Below, piece after piece: positions 34,356 to 47,026 of a stretch of 64,000 nt of DNA. Source of the DNA: Aspergillus flavus (taxonomy: Eukaryota > Ascomycota > Eurotiomycetes > Eurotiales > Aspergillaceae); contig NC_092405.1 of NCBI RefSeq assembly GCF_009017415.1, positions 1,674,001 to 1,738,000 of the forward strand. The letters run 5' to 3'. The notes under the pieces are model-generated. The model was given only the letters and a program-made list of their open reading frames with translations, was not told where the DNA came from and did not search any database. Position numbers and translations under genes: made by a program. The number at the start of each line of letters is the position of its first letter. The stretch's first letter is position 1.

Positions 34356-37300
34356 TATTGCTTGATGATTAATCTGGTATTCTGCAAGACAAAACCTTTC
34401 TTTTAGAAATACTCCGTATCCACCCCTATTTTCCTTCCAACACAACATAGCAGAGATGTATGTACGATGTTTTGGTGCTCTTTGAATTCCTCTTAAATAC
34501 GAGTTTTCTTTCCAAGCTGAGTTCCTATTACTTTCATAAGCTCTTCTCGCTGAGCGCAATATCACTCTACTTTACAGGACCTTGATATGCAATCGGCAGT
34601 AGAGACCTAAATATACTCTGTATGCACGAGATATGCGCCGTCAGCAAGGGACCAGAGCTACTCGTGTAGAAGAATAGCCCTTGCTTGCTACCTTAGGTAT
34701 AATTCACACGGCTCCTTTCTCGATAAGTACGATATATTTAATCACTGCATGACTTCGGATTGCTGTGGCAATATCAATATATTATGCTTATTGTTTAAAT
34801 AGCTATAGCAAGGGCTGCTGATCGACACTCATCCACACACTATCATGCTGTAAATGATGAGAAAACAGCAAGATCAACATGTATTCCGTCATTTAGCATT
34901 CCTGCGAGAGATATATGCAGCCCGCTTGGCCTGCAGTGGCCTAAAGACCTTAAATTTAGTTCGCTGTCGCCCGAGACCACGATGGGAGTAGTGTACAGCA
35001 CCTAGCCATGGAAGGACATAGCGGCACGGCCCGGGCGATGACCCGAATGGTCCCTAGCCAGCGGCCAGCCACGCGACTTATTCCGAGTAGGGCTCGGGCA
35101 GCCATGGGGAGATACAAACAGTGCAAAATTCTTACAGTCACATGACCTCTCGCTTGGACTATTTTACGCACGCTGAACCTCCCCTGTTCTCTTCCTTCCG
35201 ACACATTTTCTTTCAACACCAACACCAAATCCAACACCAGTCTTTACGCCGGGTCTGGATTGCGTCTGCCTTGATGTTGGCAGAGCTTTGACACCCTGGC
35301 TGAGACAATGTGAGAGATTCGGCTCAATAATTGATCATTATTTGGTCTCCTGAAAAATTAAAATTAATAAAAATAATAATAGGTGAGCGATTAATTTTTT
35401 TTTCTCTCTTTTTTTTCTTTTTTCCCCCTTGTCATTATTTGTTACGACGGCGGAGACATGGAAATCTCGTTCCCCCCCTTTTCCTTTTATGATGATCACC
35501 ATAAGTTATAAGCATAGTTCACCTGAGGTCTTCGGACCGTTGAACGACAACCTTATACCATCTTTCACCTTTGTCTGATATTGTCTCTGCCTGTCATTGC
35601 ATTCTTACTTTCATTGTTTTCTAAGTTTGAAGCTCATGACTGACTGAATGAAGACTATAGAAGATAGTAGACCACCAATATGATACGTTCCATTTGAGAA
35701 GAATTTCTATGGCTAGGCTACATCCTAAACAATCAAATAAAATAATTCATTTCTCATAAGGTTCCCGATGGCCCCGATTATCATCTTCTAGTAGACGCAT
35801 TGCTGCCCAACGTGGGCTTGATGGGGCAGCCCATTGGCGAACCCACTAGTAGTCGAAGTGTAAAGAAGGTAATGGCCAGCAGTGACACATTGTATGTGTG
35901 TGCAATAAGCAAAAAACAAGAGCAAATAATCATGGTAAGCCCCCTTTTTACTGTGTTGTCATGAAACAGGAACCCCTCTCCCTGTCATCCGACGTACTTT
36001 CGTTCTCATCCAGTCCATAAGTGAAGCATGTTGGCACAGACGCGCTGCAAGATGAAGTCGCAAAGTGTCAGACAGGGTGAGAGGAGGGGTCCATTGGTAT
36101 CGCAACCCCTCCTTTCCGCAGTGACATGCAGGTGAGCAACATCTTTTCATGTTCCCCGATGAGATGGAGGGGTTTGACGTGGTAGGGCTCACAGCCAAAC
36201 GATGGGATGGGACTCATAGGAGTCAAGTGCAACTTTCACGAGGCAGAAGTGGATCTCCAATAGGGGAGTCGTAAAACAAGATGGGAGGGGAGTGGGGGGG
36301 AGAATGATAGGCGTAGAAGAGCGCAAGATATACCTGCAGGATTGGGTTCTGGTGAACGCCTTTTTTAGTCGCGGGAGGGAGATTCACCTCCAATGATGCA
36401 ATGGACGGGATGAGGACCCCTTTTTAAGGCCAATAAACGAACGGGCCGAAGTGGGACCCGCTTCACCGCCAGATTGGGCAAGTACCGTTAATGGACCACG
36501 GGAAAGAGGATCCTTCGTCCCGCTGCCACGTCAAGTCTCCGTTATTGGCTGGCTCAACACCGTCGCATGTTGCACCACCATCACCGCCATGTCGCGCAGC
36601 ACCAAATCATCGCCCGCCATCCGCCTAGTGAGGCGCCGCTACTGCTGCAGAATGCGAGTCCGTCACGCCGCTCAGACGCTGCGAATCCACCCCACGCTTG
36701 CCATTTTTCTCCCTCCAAAGCATCTAAAAAGCCGTCGTTTCCCCCCCTCCGGATCCAATTCTTTCTCGATCTCTTCTATTTCTACTTCAGACATCATTCG
36801 GTCTTCCAACAAAAGAAACCATTCCCAGGACAGAAACGAAACCAAGGATTCAGGAGAATTCTTAACCTTAACTTTGATTTTTTTTGTTTTGACAAGAGAT
36901 ACCCCCCCCTAACGTCACTCCACTTTTCATACATCCGTCACCATACATACAATACCTCCCTCCACTATACTGCTTCCGTGCTTGATTTTGTCACAGTCAA
37001 ATCAGCTGATCCCCTTTCCATACTCCCACACATCCCAACTGCTCTGCCGAAGGCCTCTTGTTGCTTTTTTCTTTTCTCTGCTTCTCTTCCTCCAGTCCAA
37101 CCCGTGGATCTTGGAATTCAGAAGAAAAAGAACCTCCCTCTGGTCCACCATACAACCCATTGGATCTTAGTCCATTCTCCAGGATAGGACTTGCCTAGTT
37201 TGTGCTTTGTGTCTTCACTCCCAGGCTTTTTGGTCTGAGCAGTCATCGACAAATAACAGGTAGTCCCCTTGATTTTTCCTTTGTGTTCTTGTTTTTGCTT

Positions 37301-38296
37301 TTGCGTTTCCTTTCTGTCTCGCATCTCGACAAATCACCCTGGACGACCGACTGTGGACGACCCGTGTTATATCGTATTACCGGACTTGCTGGATTCCTGA
37401 TTTGTTTTATCTACTATTGCCGTGCTGGACACTTGCCCCGTCTTCAATGACGGTAACTTGAATAATGATGACCATGGAAACAATTTTTGTCCCAGCGCCC
37501 GCTGTGAGACTGGACACTTTGAGTGTTGTTTAATGTTGCACACTCAACCCCACTTGGATTCTTTTATACCGTTCCTGGACCCGTGGACTCTCTTCCTCCA
37601 TCCGGAGGAGAGAATTGGATTATATTGGCCTTGGATACCCCCTGGACTTTAATGAAACCATCTTGGACATGACCCACCGCCCTGAGGAATTTATAATGTA
37701 TTACAGCCTTGACCTGCCCCTGGACCACACAATGCTCTAATCGCCCCACCTCTGGATGAATCAAATGATGTTTGCTGGAATTGATGAACACCTGAGAGAT
37801 TGACGGCACCAATGGAGACAGAACCTCGCGCCTGATAATGTCTTGACCTTTACTCCACCTTGCTCGCAGGTCTTGTAGTCTTCTGGACTAATACTCAATG
37901 GATTTTGCTGGTCATCGAAATCTCAGAAGGATCACAACACGGCGCGTAGCTCGGATGCGTTGTGGACCCCCATGTCGCTGTGCTTTTACTGTCGCTTCTT
38001 GTCTGGCCATTGTGTGTATAGGTTGCCTGGATTATCACGTCACTTAGCCTGGACCTTAGTGATAGTATTAATGGATCATATGTTCTTTGGTTGGTACTTC
38101 CGATGATTCTCAGGCAATCGTTCAGTCAACTAACCGATTCTTAGGACGTCACTCCCTCTTGGATCGCGGACATGTGTTGTTTCATTAGTGTCAATGATCA
38201 TGTTTCAGAAATGCAAAGGTTTATTTACTGACATCCAGTTCTTTCTTTAGTGCTTGCTATTACTTCCCAGCTGAGCTGGATCTCAAATATATCACA
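34356..38296. promoter_or_regulatory. Long non-coding region upstream of the C2H2 regulator
   Basis: About 3.9 kb with no convincing gene. From about 36450 it becomes pyrimidine-rich with several short open frames (for example 36567-37187) typical of a long transcribed leader. A possible leader intron donor follows ACAG near 37259. Such long 5' regions with upstream frames are common for fungal developmental regulators. No TATA box was identified with confidence. Confidence 0.45.
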
Positions 38297-40178
38297 ATGC
38301 CTTGCCACATCAAGAACGACCCAGAACAGGTTTCTTTGTCCCAGTCAGCGTTGAAAAACATGGACCACATCTCTCTGCCCAGGCATACCGATTTAATCCC
38401 AGGAATCTCAAACATGGCCTCCAGATCGATCCAGGATGATGACCTTTCAAGCCAGGACAATTTCTCTTTGTGCTCCAGTACACATCAAAGCCATGGAACT
38501 CCCCACGGACTGCCGTCATGGGCTTTGGGCGATGTGGACTCACTAGACAATGGTGTCATCCCATCCACCAAGCCAGAATCTCCAGAAGTACAGATGTTGT
38601 CTTTCAATTTGTCCCACCAATTAATGCCTTCCACCGTGGGCCCCACTGATGTAATGTATCACACCGGATCTGAATACCCAGGCTTTCATGATAATGACCT
38701 GGATCTCACACATCCCCAAGATTTCAACCCATACTCCATGATGGACTTGACTGCTTATGATGATGTCTCCGGCCAAAGCGGGAACCAGTCCTGCACTGAT
38801 GATGCGCTGTCTAGCCACAGCTCTCACACAGACGACAGCCACCTGGCTGCTAGCGATGCTTGGAATTCCATGGTGACAGATACCAGAAACTACCACGGAT
38901 CACCACTTGAACAATTTTCTTCCAGCATGTTTCACCCCGTTCCCGTCTCTCCCCCTTTGACGGAAGCGAGTAATGATGTCTCTGTTACTTCCTCATGTTC
39001 CCACACCGGATACCCATCGTTTATGACCCACGAGGATGCCATGTTGAAGGATGTTACAACCACTCCCGTTGGAAGCCATGGTATCAATCTAGGAGACCCG
39101 TTGTTCCCGCTCACGCCGCCGCTCGCGGAACAGGACCCAAACAAGTAAGTCCCCCTTTGACTCCCATTTACGTATTGATCATGTCTTGGAATGATCCTAA
39201 TCACCTATCCCCCTCAATAGAACCATCCGGGCTTCTAAGAATGCACGTAGACCAGCTCTTCACACCCCACCATCCCAGACCCAGGTGAAGCAGGACCCAG
39301 AGTTTTTCCCTCCCCTGCCAAAGGAGCCCGTCCGGCAGCGATCCACCAAGGAATCCACTGAACTGCGCAATCCCCGGGATCATCCATACTATTCTTTGCC
39401 TACTCACAATGATGGAAAGTACTACTGCCCTTTTGCCAACGGAGACAAGCCTTGCAACCACGCTCCCACCACCCAGAAGTGTGCTTATCAGTAAGTTCCG
39501 ACACATTACTATCGCGGGAAAATGTGGCTAATTGTGTGTAGTAAATATCTGGATTCCCACCTGAAGCCATACCGTTGCAAGGTGCCTGCCTGCATGGATG
39601 CCCAGTTGCAATTCTCTTCCAATGCATGCCTCTTCCGCCACGAGCGCGAAGCTCATGGATTCCATGGCCATGGAGACAACCCTCACCTTTGCCTTTTTGA
39701 AGGATGCGACCGTTCGATTCCCGGATATGGATTTCCCCGTCGGTGGAACCTCTTTGACCACATGAGGCGCGTCCACGATTATGCTTCTTCTGACCGACCC
39801 AGCTCCCCAGATGCTTCCCCAACTACCGGCCAGGCTGCTAAGAAGAAGGAAGCCGTTGGACGCAAGCGTCGGGTGACTGGCGTTTCTGGAGCGCAGACCA
39901 TGAAGCGCACTCGCTCCACCCAGTCCCAGACCAACCCGCTCAAAGCGGCCCAGCAGACCTCCGCCCATCACAGCCAGAGACTTCAGAACGCAGAGAGGAA
40001 CTACTACAACTGCCGCTCCCGACTCCTCGAGGAGCTGAGCAAAATCACTCCGCAAGATTCATCGATGCACGAGAAGGTCAACGCCAGCCTTCAGGAGCTG
40101 ATCACTCTGGGGTTGAACTACCGCCACATTGAAGCCAGCCAGGCTGCTGCCCAGATTGCCAATGGTCTACCTGCTTGA
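38297..40178 (+). CDS. C2H2 zinc-finger transcription factor
   Basis: Three exons: 38297-39144, 39221-39490, 39542-40178, giving 584 residues; introns are 76 and 51 nt with GTAAGT donors. The first about 370 residues are acidic, Ser/Thr/Asp-rich and carry no domain, as expected of an activation region. A Cys/His cluster begins at KYYCPFANGDKPCNH. Two proper C2H2 fingers follow (CKVPAC...FRHEREAH near residue 385; CLFEGC...FDHMRRVH near 420-450). A basic stretch (KKKEAVGRKRRVTG) is the likely nuclear signal. The end (QRLQNAERNYYNCRSRLLEE) may form a coiled coil. I cannot name the orthologue. Confidence 0.85.
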
Positions 40179-40701
40179 ACGAAGGGAGCCACAATCATGC
40201 TGACAGCCTGTCCCTTTAAGGTCACCAAGGATTGGATGATTTACCGTTTAAACATCTCATGATGTCCATCATGAGAACCCCTTATGGATGTGTGAAAGAA
40301 CCGCGGACCTGTCCGAGCTCACTTCCCCGGCCTTGCTAGATTTCCTATTTCTGTATAGAGGATCTCATACATACCTTCCGGTTTGCCAGGAGCACACCTC
40401 CGCAGCGATGTGTCACTGACCATCGTCCTCTCCGAGCTGCCACAGTGGACCTGGGCAGTTGACTGTCCTTTCTCATAGCGATGCTACTTTGGTTAGTAGC
40501 AACCTAGAGATTGTCACTGTGGCTACTGGAGCAGGAATGCTGCAATCTGCCACAAATGCCGCCAGGCATGGCCTTTTGAACTAGTATTTCCATTGGAAAT
40601 ACTTCCCCTTCTCCTGACATGGAAAGCTTGCTATTCCATGTAACATTCCTTCTCAATTGGTGTTTTTTAACTCAGAATTCAAAAATTTTTCTATTTGCAA
40701 C

Positions 40702-40732
<31 letters not shown>

Positions 40733-41288
40733 AAAAAGAAAAAGAAAAAGAAAAAGAAAAAGAAAAAAAGAAAAAAGTGAAAGCACAGAAAATCATCACA
40801 CATTGGTTGGGACAATGGAAGACCAAAAAAAAAAAAAAAAAGGATACGGCTCGGCGCCTTGGGATATTTAGAATCGTTTGCTTATTTACCCTTTCTTGTT
40901 TATATTTCTGTTCACTGTTCACTGTGTATTGGTTTTTGGTTTCTACCTGGATATAAAGATATACCCTGCATATTCTCTTCGATTCCCCTACTGATTTGTT
41001 TATGCTTTGCTTCTTCGCATATATATTCCCCTTCTGTTTATTTCAAACAAAATGTTCAGATCAATACCAGACTACCCCGTTGCTACTTTCTCTACAAAAA
41101 CATAACCACTTCGTAGAAGGGCTTCCAGTCTGCAAAAGATAATAAGATTAGACTTTCGAAATCAGATCAGATCATCACTCGTAAACCATAACACAGCAAT
41201 CGAACCCTATCTATACTCTATCCACACGCTCATAAACACCAGTATCCAGACTTTTCTCGCTTCATGCAAATCCAGTAAAGACAACTCA
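40179..41288. other. Convergent intergenic region with simple repeats
   Basis: About 1.1 kb between the 3' ends of the C2H2 gene and KTI12. It holds the A/GAAAAA tract listed below and a second A17 run near 40827-40843. No gene was seen. Confidence 0.6.
40702..40778. repeat. Poly-A tract and (GAAAAA)n microsatellite
   Basis: A run of about 28 A begins at 40702 and is followed by six or more imperfect GAAAAA units to about 40778. It lies in the 3' flank of the C2H2 gene; it may be length-variable and an assembly risk. Confidence 0.9.
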
Positions 41289-42665
41289 TCAAGCAACCCC
41301 CTCTCCTGCAAAATCCGCATTCAAGAACCTCACAAACGCATCCCCAACCTGATCCGCCCCCAGACTTGTCTTATCTCCCCCGGCCACTTTCGCCACATAT
41401 GCCCGATTCAACGTAATCCACTGCCTCCTCAACCTCTGTAACCTGGGCACCGCCAGAATCCCCCCAGCACCACCAAGCTCATCCGTCGTCGCCGTCATCG
41501 CCACATGCGCCGGTACGAACACCGGCGTTTCCACCTCCGGCACAGCAATCCTAATCCCATCCGCATGATCCCCGGCCTTCGCCAACGCACCTTCCGCAGA
41601 CGGATTCTCGACCACGAAGCTCCGAATCGCAGATACCACCGCCGACGTCCGCTTCTCCATACTATAGAGAAGTCCCGAATCGGTAGAGGTCGGCTGCACG
41701 GTAGCAAGGTGGGGTTTTATCTTCGGGCGTTCGCGGCGGAAGGATCCCCCTCCTTTGGTTGTTGTTGAGGGCGCTATCGACGCGGCGGAGGAGAGGTGAG
41801 TGTTTGTGAGCGCTGAGGTTAGGGTTGGGAGTTGGTCCTCGGTCTCGGCGGCAGCTGTTGAAGGGTGCGGGATGCCTGTTAGGGCGGTCCAGATGTCGGC
41901 GATTGGGGGTTTTTCGTCGCTCCAGGGGACGGTGAATAGGGGCTTGTCCCATCTGCTGTGTGTGGATGGTTCTTCGTACCGGAAGATGAGGTTTTGGAGA
42001 AGCTCGGGTGGGTAGGGCTGCTCTGGGTCTGTGGGTTTCTCGGTAGTTGTATTTGTATCTGTAGCAGGTGTTGTTGTTTCGGATTGGGATTGGGATTCAG
42101 GTTCAGGTTCCGATTGAGATTGAGACTGACGATTAAGCCGGGCTTCGTTGTTCGCGACGCATTGGTCGATTGGTGTTCCGACGTGGACCTGTAGGTATCC
42201 TTGTTAGTACTTCTATATGGACATGGAAGTACAGTAAGAAAAGAAGAAAGAAACATACAACACAGCACGTCGTCCCCAATGCCTTCGCCTCACACCATAA
42301 CTGATACCGATACCCCTTGATATAATTCATGCCGTCAAGAATCACGAAACTGTCCTTTCCTAGCATACGGCGCGCCCGCGCGTACGCCGCGCCGCGGGCT
42401 TCCTTCTCCGTGCGCGCATGGTCGTAGACTGTGCGCGGGCGGTTTTCATCATGTGTTGATACGACGTGGATTTTGTAGGGCGGTTTTTCGGCGTCGGGGA
42501 ACACGGCTTCTTGGGTTTCTTGGAGGCCTGTTGCGAGTTGGTTCGCGCGGTGGGTTAGCCCCGAGCAGGGGTAGCCGGTTAGGATTATGAGCTGTTATTT
42601 GGGGGTGTGATTGTTAATTTGGAGGGATTGTGGGAGGATATTGAGTTTGGTTTGCTTACAGGCAT
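41289..42665 (-). CDS. Kti12 (Elongator-associated, tRNA wobble modification)
   Basis: Three exons: 42665-42660 (only ATG CCT), 42591-42259, 42188-41289, giving 412 residues. The sequence begins MP then LIILTGYPCSGLTHRANQL, the Kti12 N terminus, followed by KIHVVSTHDENRPRTVYDHA, FVILDGMNYIKGYRYQLWCEA and the C-terminal LQRLRRQWITLNRAYV plus a final VRFLN. Kti12 works with Elongator in wobble-uridine modification. The length exceeds yeast Kti12 because of a Gln/Ser/Thr-rich insert after the second intron. The P-loop lacks the invariant Lys (GYPCSGLT). The 6-nt first exon is supported by an in-frame 68-nt intron with GTAAGC donor and AACAG acceptor. Confidence 0.88.
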
Positions 42666-44876
42666 TTTTTTTTTTTTTGGGTAATTGGGTAGTTGTTTGA
42701 GGTGGTGGTTTTGGAGGGGGCTTTTTTTTGGGCGATTTTTTGGCGTTGCGGAGTGCGGGGCACATGTGACTTTTCTTATCGGTTGTTTATCGGGATAGGA
42801 TTGTATACTATGTACATATATATGCACGGGTGGAATTTAAAATTGGGTTAGAAGCTTGTTGGGCTTTGGATCGGTTTACTTTCTCAGGATTATTTAGCTT
42901 ATTTTATTTTGTCGTGTTAAGATCGTCCACTGGGTATGTTTGGTGTGGTTGTTTTCTTAATACTATGCTTTTCTGCCGAGGATCTACCTTGCATGTGCTG
43001 CTCGATTGCTGTGCCAAGTGATCGTCAGAATATTATACCTCTAGTCAGCTATTTTGAGAGTCAACGCTACTTGCGCGGAGGGTACGTTGGTCTGAATCTT
43101 TCTTTCATTCAGTCAATTGTGTAGCGTTTGAGCAACTCGGTATCACCGCTGAAGAACAAAAGGAAACTATAGAGTCTATTGTCATTTGTTCACTTTCGAT
43201 TTTATCGGAAATGAGATCAAGAGGGAAAGTAGAGTCGTCCAGCAAGATAGGAGCTGGGTGATTATCTGCAGGGAATATGGAGTAGCTAAATTGGTGTATT
43301 AGAGACGTGAATGAACGGACGAGTAGATCTGGGCTAGATTAGTAACTGGCATGTGGTGGATGTATCTAGTACTGTTGAACAGCTGGGCTAGAGGATTTGT
43401 GTTTCCGTCCTCAGTGCTCGCTGCACTCGTTTTAAACGTGTTGATGAGCTTGGCACAATGTATGTACTTTAGTGATTAGTAGCCCTACCAAGAATTGACT
43501 TACTTAACGCATTGACGAATTGTTACTGTGCCGAGGAGCTAGTGCAATGTTTGTAGCCTCCTGTCATTCATGGTGATAGTTGAGATCCCAGAAATTTGTC
43601 GTTAAGATTTCCGCTTATGTATAAGTCAGACCGGTATGGATGAATGGTCAGAATTTGCCCGCAGAGAATCATAGGCTTCTCACAAGTGGCAAATGCGAAG
43701 CAGCAAATTCGGAGTTGACGCTCTATGCGTCAATACTTTCACATGTGTTTGTCCAAGTTCTAGAATCCTTCCAACCATAGGACGTTTCTTGGCAAGCGCT
43801 GGCGTACCATTATATCGCAGTACGGTACAATGGCTGCGTTTCACATTCAGCAATGTTGGTGGAGGCATGGCGATACTGCTAAGCGATGGAGTAGTGGAAT
43901 GATTGGTGCATGATGTTGCTCTAGTTTCGGTATTCATGCTCGACAGTGAACTCGTCCTCGGCTTTAACTTGTCAAAGCACCACCAATGAACGCAGCCCTT
44001 GCTGTCCATCGACCGACTAGATATTATCGCAACATCTATAGAAAGAAACTCTTGACGTCCTCCACCTTCGGCTCCTCCCCGGATCTCCTTTACCGAGGAC
44101 GGGCAAATCGGCCGATCACCAAGACGTCCCCAGGCAGCAGCGTAAAATCACACATGGCCAGTGAAACAAGCTTCAGCCACAATAAACGGGCAAAATCCGT
44201 AGCGAATCAGAAAGGACCGGTTGCTGCAAGCATACGACGCTTTATAGGATGGAGTTCGCAAAGCCGCGTAGTTCCCGGAGTGACAGGTGAGGCTCCGAGA
44301 CGCCGGAGCCAATCGGGAATGGTACGGTCAAAGCATTGTTGTCCATCAGATGGAGCCGACCGGATAAGCGATGATGCCCCATTCGTGCGCCGGTCGTGGC
44401 CATCTGTCATCTCTCCGTTGGAGCAGGTTTCGGCAGATCGAGTGGGGGACCGCTGAGTGGCTGATTGATGACGACCAGGCTTACGAGTTAGTGGGAACGG
44501 TCTGGAATGCCCGTGTGTGGGTTATTCTGAAACTTGAGTATCTCCAGCTCATTGTATTTTATTGTGTCTGTATTGTCCTTGCTTGGGGAGGTGTGGATTG
44601 GGTTGTTTGGGATTGTCTTGGTTCCATGGGTTGCATGGGAGGAAAGGTCTCATTGTGTGGTTCTTTTCTTGGGATACTGTGTTTTCTTATGCATTGCAGT
44701 GGGTAGGACTGGATCCACCTGGTATGCATCGGTTTGTTGTAGGTATGGACTCACGGGGTTCTAGAATGGTTGACGTGGTATTCTGCAGATGCATCGTCAG
44801 AACTGTCGGAAGTAAGGTATGAGGAGAGAATTTCTGTTTATAGGATGAAATAGTAAAGCTCTTCTATAATTAGAAG
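42666..44876. other. Intergenic, no supported gene
   Basis: About 2.2 kb. The left end is the KTI12 promoter, beginning with a T run. A 156-codon ATG frame at 43986-44456 has no family signature and is overlapped by other open frames, so I do not call it. Confidence 0.45.
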
Positions 44877-44965
44877 TCCTCGATGGTCTAACGGTCATGA
44901 TTTCCGCTTGTCATCTCATACGAGAACAAGCGCGGGAGACCTGGGTTCGACTCCCAGTCGGGGAG
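44877..44965 (+). tRNA. tRNA-Asp (anticodon GTC) with a 17-nt intron
   Basis: 89 nt. The acceptor stem is TCCTCGA/TCGGGGA, with discriminator G. The anticodon GTC is at 44910-44912 and A37 at 44913. The intron is 44914-44930 (17 nt, TCTCATACGAGAACAAG), after which C38 and the 3' stem GCGGG follow. The B box is GGTTCGACTCC, and a T6 terminator lies a few bases downstream. Confidence 0.9.
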
Positions 44966-47026
44966 ATTCCTTTTTTATTTTCAGGTCGTTGTTTTTCATA
45001 TTGACTTTTCATTCTGGGGGTTGTCATGGAGGCGAACAATTGAGAAAGATTAACTTTGGTCCATGAAGACCACAGTCAGCCGCCTGTCATCCATGGATCG
45101 TCTCTGTCAACTTTCAAGTGAAGCACCATGAGTGAAACTGTTTTAGACTCATCTCACCTAATATAAAACCCCCGTAACAATGACGCATGATTGCGGCATT
45201 GTACATACGCAGACGAACGAGCCATGGGGCCTTCTCAAGCGCCAAATGTGCCGTGATCGGCGAACTCAAGTTAGTCGACGGTTTGATTCTCCAATGAGCA
45301 ATCACCAGGCCAACCGGCGCGAAAGGAGTGGTAGAGAATTCGCCATGATGGGCTGAACATCAGCCGCCAGGACCGATTGCATTTCCCAAAACAGTGGGTA
45401 ACGACGAACCTTGTTGACGGCGGACACCGAAAACCTTTCTTTTCGCAGATTCCTTCCATATTACGTTTTCCGGACTAGGGAAAGAAGGGGTTTAGTTGGT
45501 CGAATTCGTGTGCTAGCAGCCAATCTCTGGACGGAGTGCGCACATGCCGGGGGGATGCCAAGAAAGAATCCACATCCCTTGTGGCTGTGGGGGTTGCGAT
45601 GAAATCATGACGAGCAAGTATCAGAGTGGCTGATTGAGCGCTAATGCGTTAGGGGCAAAGGTGGGCAGGGTCATTGGTTACAGAGAGATTATTTTTACCG
45701 ACAGTGATCCAGTTCAGGAATTTTCTCGTCGAAGCTCCCCGTACGGAGTATGTATCACGTTATTCAGGGCTGGGACGGATGTATGCATAATTGTACCACA
45801 TTCGTTTGCAGAATTAGTAGAGAAGACTAGTAGGTGTATGTGTATGCATGGAGGTCAGAAGAATGATGCCAGATACTTCCCCAATGAGACAAAGAATTCC
45901 ATCATTCCCGACCGAATGGTGTGCCCCGTACCTTTAGGTCCTGCCAGTAAATTCAAACCAAAGAGTACAGGTGGTCCTGGCTCGCATCCTTATTGCGCGA
46001 ACTCCCGTGCTTCCGATGGAATGAGGCCCCCAGTGGATTGTGGTCCCATCTCCTGTTAGGTAGGTATTGTTCTTGATTATTTTGGGTTTTCCCCTTACCA
46101 TTTGGTATTCTCCTTTCTTACCCATCCATAAACACACTCCATAAGATACACCATTCTCTCAACTGCCACTACACTGTCATACCATGTACCACCTTCTCGG
46201 AGACTTGGAGACCTCGTTCTCTGTCCATGTTTCAACTGAAACCAGATTTTGCGACGGATCTCAGTCATTATCAATCTGTTCCGTGGTGGACGGGCTGCCA
46301 GCCGCCACGTCGGCCAATGAACACCGGTCGGTTCCCCCAAGGCAACCGCCGATGTTACAGAACGAGATCTCATAGATTAAAGCCGATATTTTCATTGTAT
46401 GATCCAGAGAAAAATGCGAAACCGGCCCCGGTGGTTAACCCTGTGGACCATGTCAGTCGTGGTCGCTGTTAATGTAATGACTTTCTTATGACAAGCAAAT
46501 CATGTTTTTAATTCTTATAAGATTAAAAAAACAAAAATTAAATAAATTAAGAAATAAATAATTAAAATCAAGAAAACTGGAAGATAAAGGAATAGAAACA
46601 GAAACAGAACGAGTGCATACACATTAGAGACGTGGAGACTGTCCCGATACGGATCCGTACATACATCAGCCGTACCAAAATACCGATCCAGTATTGAGCC
46701 ACTCACTAACAATGTGCAGTTCCACTTTCCCTCCTTTAGTCTTTTTTCCAATCGCTGCTATAATTATTTCTTAAACCCCAGCCCATCCCTACACCGGCAT
46801 CAGACGAACTGTCTGACTCGGCTTGGGTTGGGCTGAGAATTTTTACTCGAATACTTTATACTATTACTCCTCCTACTGCTATTATTATCACTATCACTAT
46901 CGCTATCGCTATCGCTATCGTTATCACCACTCTCACATTTTTGTACATCACCACTCACTAGCCAAGAATTCCCTAATTCAGATACTCAATTCGGAGCTCT
47001 TCGATCCTATCGACAAAATTTAAAGA
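44966..47026. other. Intergenic, no supported gene
   Basis: About 2 kb. TACGGAGTA lies at 45742-45750. The right part is probably the promoter and leader of the 47027 gene. Several short open frames have non-ATG starts and no motif. Confidence 0.45.
46891..46926. repeat. (CTATCG)n hexanucleotide microsatellite
   Basis: Four perfect CTATCG units (46897-46920), flanked by imperfect CTATCA and TTATCA units. It lies about 100 bp upstream of the next start codon, probably in the transcribed leader. Confidence 0.85.

Noticed and set aside
36567..37187. 206-codon frame upstream of the C2H2 gene
   Set aside because: Pyrimidine-rich low-complexity translation; more likely a transcribed leader.
43986..44456. 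156-codon ATG frame
   Set aside because: No recognisable motif; competing frames overlap it on both strands.
45634..46059. 141-codon frame
   Set aside because: Begins with TTG and has no motif.
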